NCBI GenBank assembly: GCA_033065855.1
Contig: JAVXUO010000300.1
Span: forward strand, 62,001 to 126,000
DNA: 64,000 bases
Direction: 5' to 3'
DNA from: Escallonia rubra
Lineage: Eukaryota; Streptophyta; Magnoliopsida; Escalloniales; Escalloniaceae
Position 1 is the first letter of the stretch; each line of letters begins with the position of its first letter. The notes below the pieces were generated by a model. It was given only the letters and a program-made list of their open reading frames with translations. It had not been told where the DNA came from and did no database searches. Positions 11,473 to 23,194 of this stretch are shown in pieces. The position numbers and the translations under genes are program-made.

Positions 11473-12902
11473 GGTCACATATAAAAGATGATGACATGCT
11501 CCCGCAACTCCACTAGAGTACTGTAGAGAGGCTGCGTTCTCTATCTCTTACACGCGCACGTTTACAGAAAGGCTAAGTGGGTTCCAGTAATGGAGTTGGC
11601 CGCTGAACTCTTTGCCCTAGCTAGTTAGCATATATCCTCAAATATTCCGAGTGGATTAGCAGCATAAAACCCTAACTCCAACTTAATGAGCCCTCTCCAA
11701 TGTGCTTGTAGCTCAAGAACTCCATACCCTAGCCACTAAGCAATGTACCCTCATGGATCTCAAGCAAACTTGGGTGAACCACGCTCCTGTTGTCCCAGCA
11801 GTCTTGATAATCCTTCGGCCTTCCTCTTAGCATGGTTGTGCTTATGGAGACTTTTTTGACAATGAGTGGGCTTTGAGTGATGGTGATTTCTTGCTAGATG
11901 TGGCTTGCCTCAAGGCAAAAGGTGATGCCTCCAGGAGAGCATTTTAATAGGCATCCTTGCTCAATTCTGGAGGCAAGTCATTTTCCTGGAGATAGTCAGG
12001 AGAATATTGCCCCTCACGGGCTTTGTTTACGATTTCATGAAGCTTTTTTTGAGATAATTCCCTTGTGGCCTAGCGCAAACGACGTTCATGCCTCTGAGAT
12101 TTTATGGAGATCATTGTCCGCGTGGAGGTAATCCACTAGTGAAGTTTGCTGCAACTGTGCCGAGGTGGCTCAACGGCAGTGGGAATATTTGCATGAATTC
12201 AGCAAACTTGTGGCACTTAGTGAGCACTGTGCTTAAGTTTTAAGGCTATACTTCGAATCTTGTTATCTGTAGCAATATAAAACACGTATTGACTAGCGTC
12301 CGAGAAGTCTTGATATTTGATGATAATATTATCGGAAGTACACCTTCTTCTCAAACAATGGTCTTTGTATTTCAATCTGGGTGGAGTTTGAAGTGTTTCA
12401 ACGTAGAGTAACTGTACCAATCTATATAGGCCCAGTTTACTGATATGCTGCTAACATAACCGTTAGGTAGTATTGATTATATACCATCGCCAGTAACAAT
12501 GATAGTTGATGAAAGGAAGAAAAGAACAATGGCTGATCAAACCATATCGCTATGTCCCACACTTCATCAGAAAGGTCTGGTCGGTACGTGTTAAAGATTT
12601 ATTCAGTTTCTGCTTTTGGATTGACTGTCAAATCAGTTTTACATGTGTAGAAAATAACATCAGTTCTTGTTTGTTTGAGATCAGGACGGATAATAGTATT
12701 ATAATCATTACATTGAACAATCACGCGTCACTCAATAAGAGGGGGCGTCTTTATTCTTCTGTTCCTCTCAAGCTCTTATGACAAAAATACTCAGATATAT
12801 AAGCATCTTTAATTGACAATAAGGGAAATTTTACAAACCGGAAACATATCTTACTTTGCTATGCCAACAAACTCACTGATCCACGGAGTACAGCTTGTGC
12901 CT
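11473..12902. other. Gap between TRIM element and LAZY1, including its probable 3' UTR
   Basis: No protein gene was recognised. The 3' UTR of the minus-strand LAZY1 gene must extend leftward from 12903. At 12165-12260 there are weak tRNA-promoter-like motifs (GTGGCTCAACGG and TTCGAATCTTG), but their spacing is wrong for a tRNA. Confidence 0.5.
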
Positions 12903-15900
12903 TTAGAGCTCCAACACCAGGTCTATATTGCAGACAATAGAAACGAGTCAGGGTTCTGCTAAAATATTAGGAGCTGAAGTGAAAATAAAATTCTCTTGCC
13001 CTTCACTTTGTTCTCTGATGATCTCATCTTGTCCACCTTAATGCTTTACGTATGGTAAATTTGCAGAGGAAGTACTATTATACGTAAAAAGCAATTATAT
13101 GATGAAGGCATCGCCTTAGTACATTATAGACACGTAATAGTGTAAAATAGTTCATAACTCATGCTAGGGACCCGTTTTCTGTACGAATAAATGAGAAATG
13201 TTGTTATACATGTGCATATGAAAAAGATTTGCTCAACTCAGCTAAGCTGTTGAAAAAGAAGTTGAGGTCGACTAGAGGACTCCTTGTTCCACTCTCCTGT
13301 ATCCAACATTTGTTCTTGTTATATTTTGCAGTCAAGTCCTTTATCAATACTTCTAATGTGTCATTCTTTGTCTACCACTTCTTCTCACCTCCATGTTTGC
13401 TTATTCAAATACGTATTTGCATTCTAATTACATTCATCTTATATGTGTACATATTAGTATTGCGATATTTGGCCTCATTTCTACCCATTGAAAGTAGTTC
13501 TGACTTTAAAGAAAATATGCAATCACACAGCACTCTAGAAGCACTTCTCCAGTTCTTACTACATGCTCCTGTTAATTGTAAATGCCATACTATTCAGTAT
13601 ACCGAGAAGTATCCTCCTTAGGCACCTATTAGCCATTTCATATTTAACCTCATCCTAGTCTTTCTAAAGTAAATTCTATTTATTCTGTCTTCATCAGTTA
13701 ATCTATGTTCAATACCTACTCCTAAAGCTTCACTGCTCTATTTCCCCTAAAGTTGGTGCACCTTTGATTACTAGCTTTATGTTTATAAATAGGTAAACAG
13801 GCGCTCTTTGTCCACCCTTTAACCTAGTCAACCAGTCTAAGCCTTGATTCCAAGCATCTCAAACCTCAGTAAGAACTAAGGATATCATACGGCCTTGTAG
13901 TCTTTCCTTCATGTCATTCTTTATCTCAGATGTTCTAATTCTTTAATCAAACCCCCTATTGGTAACTGATTTGATGCCAGCCTTGGTTTTGTACAAAAAC
14001 ACGGTAATCTATGGAGCTAATACATGAATATTAGATGACATAGGGAACTCCGCTAGGACATGACGATGGGGAAACCTTGTTCGAAGTATGAAACAAGTAA
14101 TACATCAAATATCATTTTTTGGGGTTAGCCGGAGATTTAAACTACATATTGTTTTAATTGATCATTGCCCAAGTCAATTAACGTCTCTGAAGAAAGAGGC
14201 ACAGTCGCTTTTTCTTAAAGGAAACCCCGTGTAAAACGCTCCCTTGGAATTATTTGTTCACCAAATGCTTGTAACATTTTCCTATGAAGAAAATGTTTGT
14301 AGCAGAATGGTGAGGAGCATAGCCTATGTCCAAGATTAGACGGTCACAAGTATCTTTATGTATCAGCCATGTATCCAAAAGTATTAGCTTATTTTTAAGC
14401 TAGTGATGTCCAAGATTAGACGGTCACAAGTATATGTATCAGCCATGTAACCAAAAGTATTAGCTTATTTTTAAGCTAGTGATGTAACCAATATGCATGG
14501 GGCACATGTTGGGAGTATCCTAGGACTTATGGCATTCGATTATGTGCATGACAAGTAAAGGGCTCTTTCCTAAGAGTGTCTGTGCTTCTTGGGTTATAAC
14601 AGAGTAAATGAACTAGCAGGGTCTAATAACAGGTAAGATGGGGCATGCATGTATACGTACAGTCTGCATCTGTTTTGATCCAGCATTCCCTGTTCCCGTT
14701 TGAATCGCTTCCGCTGAGTGTCACTTGGGGTGGGTTAGACTGGCTCTTGAAGATCCGTGTACTCTTTTTTGAGAGAGTACTTTGAGGATATATTATGATA
14801 TCTTCACCTGAAGGCATCAGATCTCCATCGTTGTACCCATCCTCGGAAGTAATGTTGCTCTTAATCTCCTTTGGGGGTTTATCAGACTTTTCTGCAGCTG
14901 TTGAACTTTCAGGGTGGACTTTCCTGTGGAACATATGTAGAATCTGCATGCCTCGCATCACAACATTAGGAAAACTTGTTAAACATTCATAACCGGGATT
15001 GATGCCCTTCTTCGGTTTCAAATTTAGTAAAGTCTTTGGAAATTTTGTAGAAAAGTTTAGCTTATAGAAATCAATTTTTTCCTATTATCTGGGCATTCTT
15101 GGGCCTATTCCTAATATGATTTCTGCTACTTTGAGCTCCCCTTTTCCTGTATATAGTTCTAACCAGCATGTTGTGGTAACTTGAATTGCTTGTGACCCTA
15201 TACATTGGTCCAGTGTATTTGCCGTTGAGCATCACATCAGTGTGACGTAACAGTTACCATTAGCGCAGAATCATGCTTGATACACTGTGCAGAATTATTT
15301 AGTGCTGCATTTGGTGAAGGTTGTGATGCAACAAAAAAGCTTTGCAAATGGCTGAAAATGTTTCCCGTCCACTGTTCTGTGCACGCAGGCGGTATACAAT
15401 TTTGGCGATCAAATGAAGGATTTGCAGACCTTTTTTTTTGTAATTTCTTGCCACTAATGGTAATTTTCTTTTGACAATTCAGTAAAGGGTTTTTTGTTTC
15501 TGAATCAAACAAACAAGTAAATAGTGATTGTGATAAACTTATTTCTCTTGGTTAAATCATGCAGGGTGACTGGATGCTTATGCAGAAACAGGAACTTATC
15601 AACTGCTGTCAATTTCAAGGATTGACTAGATTGTTTGGGTGTTTCCACATACGATAAAAACTGATAATTTTGTCATGATCCCACAGCCATTGTTGGGAGA
15701 TGCGGTGCTATGCAAGTTCCACCTCGAAGCATCACATATGGAGTAATATCACGCATACCTTGTGCACTTTTGTCTCTGCTGAAGCAGAGTCAGCAATTCC
15801 TCCAGAAGCAGCTGCAGAGCTCCGATTGGAACTGTGAAGCATTCTTTTTTTCAGTATCTTCTTCATGAGGTGCACAGCAGATTTGTCTGTTTCCTTTTCT

Positions 15901-17313
15901 GTTCGCTTTTCTCCTCTGTCGCATTTAGTTCCAGAAATTTCCTCTGCCATTTTAGTTTTCTGAAATAGCTCTCCGAGTGATGTCCTGTGTTCCTTCTTTG
16001 CCATTGTTGTTTCTGGCAATCCAACAGCTGACCCAAAAAGATAGCCCTGGAGAGGACAGACACTTGTTCCATTACCATTGTTCTCTGTACCTTCAATTGG
16101 CTTGCCACTCAGGGTGATGGTGCTTCCATAACTGCTTCTTCCGGTGCTAACATGGCTGTTCCTCCCAGATGAATCAGTACAATAGTCATCAACTGCCAAA
16201 ACTTTCTCTAGCTCATCATTAATTAGTTTCAATTCATTTTCTGTAACTTCAGTTTCTTTTTCAGTTATGTTCTCTACAGAGATGGCAAATGTTGGTGTTG
16301 ACAGGTCTGTGGTAACTGGGTCTGTACCAAGGGTTCCTATTGCAAGGAAGCCATGGAAGAGTTCAGAGAGAGCAGCTGATGATTCTTCTTCCAGGTCTTC
16401 TTCCTCTACTCTAGCTCCATCTAGGCTGGCAAATGATTTTCGCAGATGGCTGTCTCTGTATGATTTGCTCAAAGGCTTACTGCAATAGCTTGGCTTTGGA
16501 TAGTAGTCATCAAGTGACGGCTGCCCTGTTAAACAAGTACAAGAGTTCCCTGACATAAGAAATATAGAAGTATGAGGGTTGGCTGTGAGCTGACCGTAGG
16601 ATTAATTTTTCTCATTGGTGTAATTTAGCAGGAATAAACAGGTTCCTGTTGCAAATACTATCTTAAGAAATTCATGGCGGCTGACCATGGTACTACGTCG
16701 GCTCTTACATAGATCGCAGTATTGTGGCCCATGGTTTTGCTGATTTTCACAATTATGTTGTCGACAATAGGTCATCTTGGAGTCCTAGTCTAGTGAGTCT
16801 GCTTTAGGAGTAGTTAAGTCCACTGTTCCTTTGTTGGTAAGTCTTGTTTTCAGTTCGGTGATTCTACTTGGCTTATAGCTTTGTTTACAAGATGGCCATA
16901 TTACTAGCCAAGTTTCTGGCAATTCCTTAACTAGTTACCAGCTTGGTATTTAGTCTATTGATAGTATAAAGAGGTGAGCTACCATGTATGGATAAAGCTA
17001 GCAAAATCCAGAATCTTTAGACTAAAAACAGTGTTGACCTGCACTTAACTATATCAAATGATGCAGCTATAATAATGTTAGATCAGCAGCCCTCCAATCT
17101 ATCTGCACTCAAAGGATGTATAGGAACATGTAGAATAATATGGACAGTGATCTATAACTTACCAATGGCATAGTCCTTGAATGGTTCACTGCTATTCTGC
17201 CGGAACTTACGATGCATCCACCCTAATAACTGCAAAAAAGATGCAGGAAGATGAATATGTAGCAAGAATAGTCTTGTTCTCTCAGGTTCAATATGCATTG
17301 GTCTTACCTTCAT
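12903..17313 (-). CDS. LAZY1: LAZY1 (IGT family) gravitropism protein, complete, 5 coding exons
   Basis: Controls shoot gravitropism and branch angle through asymmetric auxin transport; the family acts at the plasma membrane, on amyloplasts and in the nucleus. Minus-strand exons in coding order: 17313-17308 (ATG AAG only), 17229-17163, 16549-15759, 14943-14661, 12922-12903. The lengths sum to 1167 nt, so 388 residues, with every junction in phase. Conserved regions: LLGWMHRKFR at residues 3-12, the signature SELFHGFLAIGT at 86-97 (IGT at 95-97), FAISVENITEKETE after it, HMFHRKVHPES near 292, and the C-terminal LVLEL at 384-388, the conserved C-terminal (EAR-like) motif. The last exon is 20 nt and lies about 1.74 kb from exon 4. 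It was chosen because it has an acceptor, restores frame and gives the expected family ending. Length and motif order match dicot LAZY1. Confidence 0.93.
14326..14481. repeat. 80-bp tandem duplication in the last LAZY1 intron
   Basis: Two near-identical units start at 14326 and 14406 with ATGTCCAAGATTAGACGGTC. They differ mainly by a 4-bp deletion and one substitution. Both end in TTATTTTTAAGCTAGTG. High identity suggests a recent duplication. It lies 180 bp downstream, in gene direction, of exon 4. Confidence 0.9.
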
Positions 17314-19860
17314 CTTTTTGGTCTTTCTTCAGAGAGCTAAATGTTTGATTACTTTGGGAAGCAAGCAGGAGAGGAGAAAGAGAGGGTTTTTAAACGCGTC
17401 AGTGTGATTGTAATGTATTTAGCGCCAAAAATTAAAAGGAAGCATTTAACTACTTTAAGGTTCCAAGTTGAGTCAGATGTAGAGAGAAACATAGAGAAAG
17501 TTACAAGCTCTGGCAAAAAATTCTTATTAAAGTTCAAATGATGGCCAAATTTCTGGACCCACAAGCTGGTGATTTAGGTTTGCCATGCAATTGAATCCAT
17601 GTGCGATGATGGTCGCTGTGTTTATGATATTGTGGATGCTTCTTTTGCCACTTTGCCTGTCATGCTTTTGCACCCTTAACTTTGCATCGTTGCACATATT
17701 TTAATGTAATGGATTTTTGTTTTTCTAAAGACCGTTAAACAAAGTTCAATCAAAATTCATGTGTTTTTCAGTTGTACATTTTCTAGATATGCAACTTGCC
17801 TCCTACTTTGATTCGTTTACACATAACATCAATACTAAGCAAGCAGTTGTATATAGAAAATAATTTAAAACAGCTGAAGTATGTCAATGAAAATTGAAAA
17901 GAAAGAACCATCAATTTGCTTTAAATAGAAAAAGTGCCACGGTTACCTCATTCAGCATGGAAACTCATGCATCCAATGCATACATCTCATGCACATGCAC
18001 TTTATGCATGGTCTAATGACGTCCTTCCAATACCATGTTCTGAATATATCACTACGATTTTTTTGTAGCAGTTTACACCATGAACAGGAGGGAATGTAGG
18101 GCACGATGATATGCCAAGGAAGAAGATCTTTGTCCACTAAGGACACACTGGGCTCTGTGCCTGATGTTCTTTGAGAGGTCCAACCCGGAAGGAGCTTATA
18201 TGTAACTGGAAGGACCTTTAGCTGTTGCACTTGTAGCTGAAGATTGCAATATACCATTTGTATTTTTATCCTCTCTGTATCTGATGTATACCTGTAGTTT
18301 GAACTTTAGTTCTGCTGCATTTTTTGGGCCAAACTTTAACGAGTAGAATTATTTCTCAACTTTGTTACTTGCAGGAGCACAGGATTGAACTCCCATTCTT
18401 GTAACTTCCATGCTATTCATTCTTCGTTAATTTAGTTTTTTTCACTTGAACAGGACATGCTTTAGGGGAATTGGTGATATAATGCTGGTAACACTAAACT
18501 TTTCATGCTTTGAATCGTACTCTTGTGCTGCGGTTCTATGTAACTGTTGTGGTGTTATTTGGGGAACAGTGAAGTGGTACAAGTAAGCAGTTTGAGACTG
18601 ACTAGTCGATTGAGCATTCATGTTCTAGCACTGCCACATGGTCACCATATACGAGGATATATCACCCACGAAATTTGCCGCCATGATGTAGGAAGTGATA
18701 GCTTGCCAGGCTTTAGTAAGTTGTTTTTGTTGTCTGCCTATTGTGTTCACATTCCTATTATCGTCATCTTGTTGAGAACTGTGTTCCCTCATGCAAAAGT
18801 GCCCATCATCAACAGGTCCTTTGGTCCCCAAGAAAACTCAGTATGCCCTACTAAAATCTTGTGAGTAATATTATAGCGCAAAAAGGGTAACAGATTTTGA
18901 CTCAGAGACAAGTAACAAAGGCCATTCTAGATGAGAACAAGTAGCTTTATCTGACATTTGCTTATTCTTTAGAAGAGATGTATCACAACTTTGTCAAGAA
19001 CATTTGCGATTTTTTTTATTTTGTGGGGAAAGAAGGAGGGGGGGTTTGGAGAAGAGGAATGAGTTTTATAAAATTGACAGATAGGGGCTCGACTCTGTAA
19101 AGGTTTTGCCACCTTCTCATTCTTGGTTATTGTTGAGTCCATTTCTATACTAATTTTTTACTAATTCTGAGATACCCATTGTCAGTAAAGCGTTGCCGAC
19201 ATATCAAGCTTTTGTACTTTGGGTCCCTTGACGCCTTTAACTGTCTTCAATTGTGAAAAGAGCTGGAGACCTGAGGTAATATGCATAATCTGTCTAGTCA
19301 TCTTTCTTCTGTGATGGAGGAGCATTGATCTAATCAATTGAATTTTTATAATCTTAATTATTACATGAAAAGATTCAGTTAGTATTATAACAGGGACTTG
19401 GAATCAAAATTAGCTAATTTTACCACTGACTAAGAGATATGGCTCCTTCTCATTTCTCTTTTAGCTGTTAAATCAATATTGATTTAAGTCCCACTTATAT
19501 TGGCTAAATGTTACTGTACCAGTCAACTCTGTAGTAATATCACACAACATGCTCTAGATATGCTTAAGTTAACATTAAATTTCCTTTTGTGATGTGAGAA
19601 CAGACGATTAATCTTCAAAGGCTGATATGGGAAAAAATTGAAGATGACTGAACATGTGAACTGCAGTGATTTTAGATGTTATACTTGTGGCACTGAGTCT
19701 TAACCATGCGGGTTGTCGGGATTAGAATAGATAGCTTTTGCTGTCTCTATTTACTTTCAACTACCTGCCATTTCATTTCTAAAATATGAGGAGTGAGATG
19801 AAGTATGTAGTCATGAATGGAAGCATGGCTTTGTGATCTGCAATGTTTGTGTTATGTAAA
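17314..19860. other. LAZY1 upstream region and gene-poor DNA
   Basis: The first part must hold the LAZY1 5' UTR and promoter on the minus strand. The probable 5' UTR is pyrimidine-rich, with CTCTCTTTCTCCTCTC just upstream of the ATG in gene direction. No conserved protein or RNA gene was recognised in the rest. Confidence 0.5.
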
Positions 19861-20235
19861 CTCTGCCATGAGCTATGCATCTTTTTTGTATGAGTATGTG
19901 ATACACTGATATGCATAACCTTGGTGCACATACCTTTCTTTTTAAGCCAATAACATTTAATGCATTTCATGTTGACGAGGCAGCAATGAAACCACTATAA
20001 ATTTTGCTTCTTACATCAGTAAATAGTTTCCTTCATGCCTGAACAATTCTGTATGTAGACCCTGCCACGATCTTTACACGTCACTGATAATGCGCATAAT
20101 CTTGTTGCATATTATTGGATACTACCTTTGTTTTTCAATAACATTTTTGTTAGTTTTTTTGTTGAAGAGGCTGGAATAAAACCACTATTTTTTGTTTGAC
20201 ATAAATAATTAGTTTGCTTTATGCCTATGATTCCT
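19861..20235. repeat. Diverged tandem duplication, about 200-bp unit
   Basis: The segments 19861-20040 and about 20060-20235 align over their length. Shared landmarks in order are CTGCCA, ATGCATAA or ATGCGCATAA, AATAACATTT, GTTGA.GAGGC, AAACCACTAT and ATAGTTT.CTT.ATGCCT. Identity is roughly two thirds by eye, so the duplication is old. Neither copy is coding. Confidence 0.6.
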
Positions 20236-22786
20236 TAAACCTTAGATCTAGAACTCTTCATTTAAAGTTGGTAAAACACCTTGCTGAGAGGCTTTTGGTG
20301 CGCCTGAAGCCTGTACATAGATATACCGATGGGTGTTGGATCCAATGAATGTTGCAACCCTTTTATTAGGAAGCTAATGAGAAACTAAATTCGAATGTTC
20401 AGTTTGCTGCCAGTGATGATGAACAGTAATTAATTTTCCAGGTAATATGCTTTCACCTCTACCTTTCGATCATTTGCTGAGATTGTATGCTTCCTACTCT
20501 GGAAACCTTGAGAGTTAGGACTAGTAGTTTCCTAGGCTGTTTAGAAGAGTTCATGGTTTCTTTTATTTGAGGTTTTCTTTTATGAATTTGTTTAGAAGAG
20601 TTCGAACTGTTTATAAAAGGTTCGAACTTCTATGTAGGGACTAATAATTGTGGAACAGGAGTACATCAGCTTGGGGAATTGATGCTGTGCTGCATGTGGA
20701 CATAAAGATAGAAATTGTTGAAATAAATGTTTAGTTTCTGCAAGTTGTCATATATGTACATAAGGGTTGAAGCCTTGGCTATTATGGGGTTAGTTCGTCA
20801 CCAAGTAATTGACTTACAGACCTGCTCCGCTTGAAAGTAACACGAGGCTAGCCTTCTGCCTCCATTGAAGGGCACACAATTCGACGGGTGACTAAGCAGG
20901 CATGGAGATAGTGCCAACCATATGCTACATATTTCCAGAATGGCTCAAGTGGACGAAGGCACTGATGTTAATTAGACATGTTGGTTGTTTCTTGATGATA
21001 CATGGAGGGAACAAGACCTGATCATTTTCTTAGCTTATGATATCAACTTATGGTCGTGCTCGCTCCACTGTAACTTTTGAATCCATTTTTTACTTCTAGC
21101 TCCAGGGCTAGCTTTTGTACCTAATCTTAAGAATTGAGTAGATGGAGTTGTTTCTGCTGTTTAGTTCTTTGCTTAGGCAATTAACAAACTACCAGTGCAG
21201 GTTTAGCAATCTGTAGAGCCAAGTCAGCCGAAGATGAGAATGGCTACCTTTCTATGTTGGCATTGGTTTTGGTAACGATGTAGTATTTGAATTTTGGAGT
21301 AGTTCTGCTCTTCTGCAAAAGATAAGACGGCACCAGTTAGCATGAGATTTTGTCCAAATCGAGACTTGTATGTGGATCAGGTTAGTGTTAACTTTCTTGG
21401 ATTTGTACCAAGGGACCTGCCCTGTTCCCAACTTCTGTATGAGAGGGTGTGTGGGTTGGTTGTTGTTATTAAGGACCCCAGTGTAAAACAAAAGAATGCG
21501 AAAAAGAATCGAGCTACTAAATAGGCCAGACAGACTCGGGGGAGTTTGGTTGTTTCTTAAAGTTGGATCGGTTAATTTACCGTATTTCTAACTCTAAATC
21601 ACGGTCTTGAATGGAACCATTGAGATGCTGAATTTTCAGAAAATCAGCGACTTTCAAATTCCAGCCTTGATAATTCAAGCTTATTGAATCATTTTGTTGT
21701 CACCAGAAGAGTTACGGGACTGGAATGCAATATCCGGCCTTGAGTTACGAGACTTGTGTCTTGGCAAGCTATAGGGTCAAGAATGGCTACTTTTTTCTAT
21801 TCTATGGCTTTATAATATTCAAATGCTTTCTTTTTGTGCTTTCAGAAAATGGTAAAACACTTGCATTGCAGCCTAATACAACTTTTTTGGTGCTCAAGAG
21901 GTACGAGATCCTATCTGCTCTCTATCCATATCAGCTAAACATCTGCACGTGCACTTGTTCTTGTTTTTGGTTGGATTCATTTGTAGCTGACTGCTGATAT
22001 TAGTATTACGTGATGAATCTTTAAAGTACACACGAGCAACACGAAAGGTCTCAGCATAAGGCAGAAACACACACATACCTCCAGCCAAGAGAAGAACAAA
22101 GGCATGGAACTGCCATTCTAGCATGTCTCTGTTTGTACCTACTCTGGTAGCCAGTGGCTCAATTGAAGTCATTTCAACTAGATAATAACACACCACCATT
22201 TATTCCCTGTCCTGCCCCAAGATGGTTATGTAGTCAGTTTCATTGTCATTCATCTATAATGTTTCAGGTAAAGTCAGGAATGTGAATCTAGTACTAACTA
22301 TTATAATCACTCACACGATGCCAAGCAATTATAAGTAATCTGTTCAAGTTTTACACACTTTGTAGATCTGCTTTGGAAACGGTAGGTTGGTTGTAGATTT
22401 TTAGTAGCGGTTGTATTATCGTTCTGTTAAAAACAGTTATATAGCCGTGACGGTTCTTGTAAATCTCTTATTTTAAAAGAATGTCTCTACTGTCAACTAA
22501 AAAGAAAAAAAGTGAAAGGAGCTGAGGATGAGATACTAATAACGGAACTTCATGAGGACTTTTCTGTTATTTCTTTTTCTTCTTTCATTCCTTTGTAACC
22601 AATCGACTAAGTAAAGAATTCTGTGGTGTTTCCTTTTCGATGGTTGATAGTTCTTCAGGGGGCCCATCAGTTGATATCTCGTGTTAGTATCACCTCGCAA
22701 GTATCCTGTGGTGTTCTCTTTTTGCTCTTAACCACAACTTTACTTTTTACCATTTACCCTTTATTTTTGTCGTTAAAGCTTTTTAA
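20236..22786. other. Intergenic stretch without recognisable gene
   Basis: Only short open frames without recognisable domains occur. A non-coding transcript is possible but cannot be supported from sequence alone. Confidence 0.5.
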
Positions 22787-22794
22787 GTGACACT

Positions 22795-23186
22795 CATAGC
22801 TATTAAAGGTACAGGCGCACCTAAGGTGCAAAAGGTCCTGAAGCCTAAGCTCAAGGTACACGCGCAATCGATTAACACAATGAATAACAATACGACAATC
22901 GATTGATTAACAATTTGGGGTTTTAGGTTTTTTTTTTTTTTTTTGTGGTTTAGATATTGATTTATTATGTTATGAAATAATGAATAAAAAATAATGAACG
23001 GTTGAGATCATGTCATGATGCAAAAATTAAAAATTAGGATTTTTGGGCTTTTCTTTACGCCTCCACTGCGGCTTTGCCTGGGCGCCTAGGCTCGTAAGGT
23101 GGGCGCCTTTTTGAAGGGGCTGCGCCTACCCCTAAGAGAGGCACAGGGAGTGCACCTTGCGCTCAGGCGCACCTTTGATGACACTG
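22795..23186. mobile_element. hAT-type MITE, 392 bp, with perfect 8-bp target duplication
   Basis: The termini are imperfect inverted repeats: CATAGCTATTAAAGG on the left and, reversed, CAGTGTCATCAAAGGTGCGCC on the right. GTGACACT flanks both sides exactly (22787-22794 and 23187-23194), the 8-bp duplication expected of hAT transposition. The ends are rich in GCGCC while the middle is AT-rich. A second copy of the family, in the opposite orientation, lies at 57056-57464. No coding capacity. Confidence 0.88.
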
Positions 23187-23194
23187 GTGACACT

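Noticed and set aside
12165-12262. Possible tRNA or SINE (GTGGCTCAACGG and TTCGAATCTTG)
   Set aside because: The spacing between the two motifs is about 80 bp and no cloverleaf or A tail could be drawn.
13229-13621. 130-codon open frame
   Set aside because: It lies in the long last intron of LAZY1 on the opposite strand and encodes a composition-biased hydrophobic peptide without a domain.
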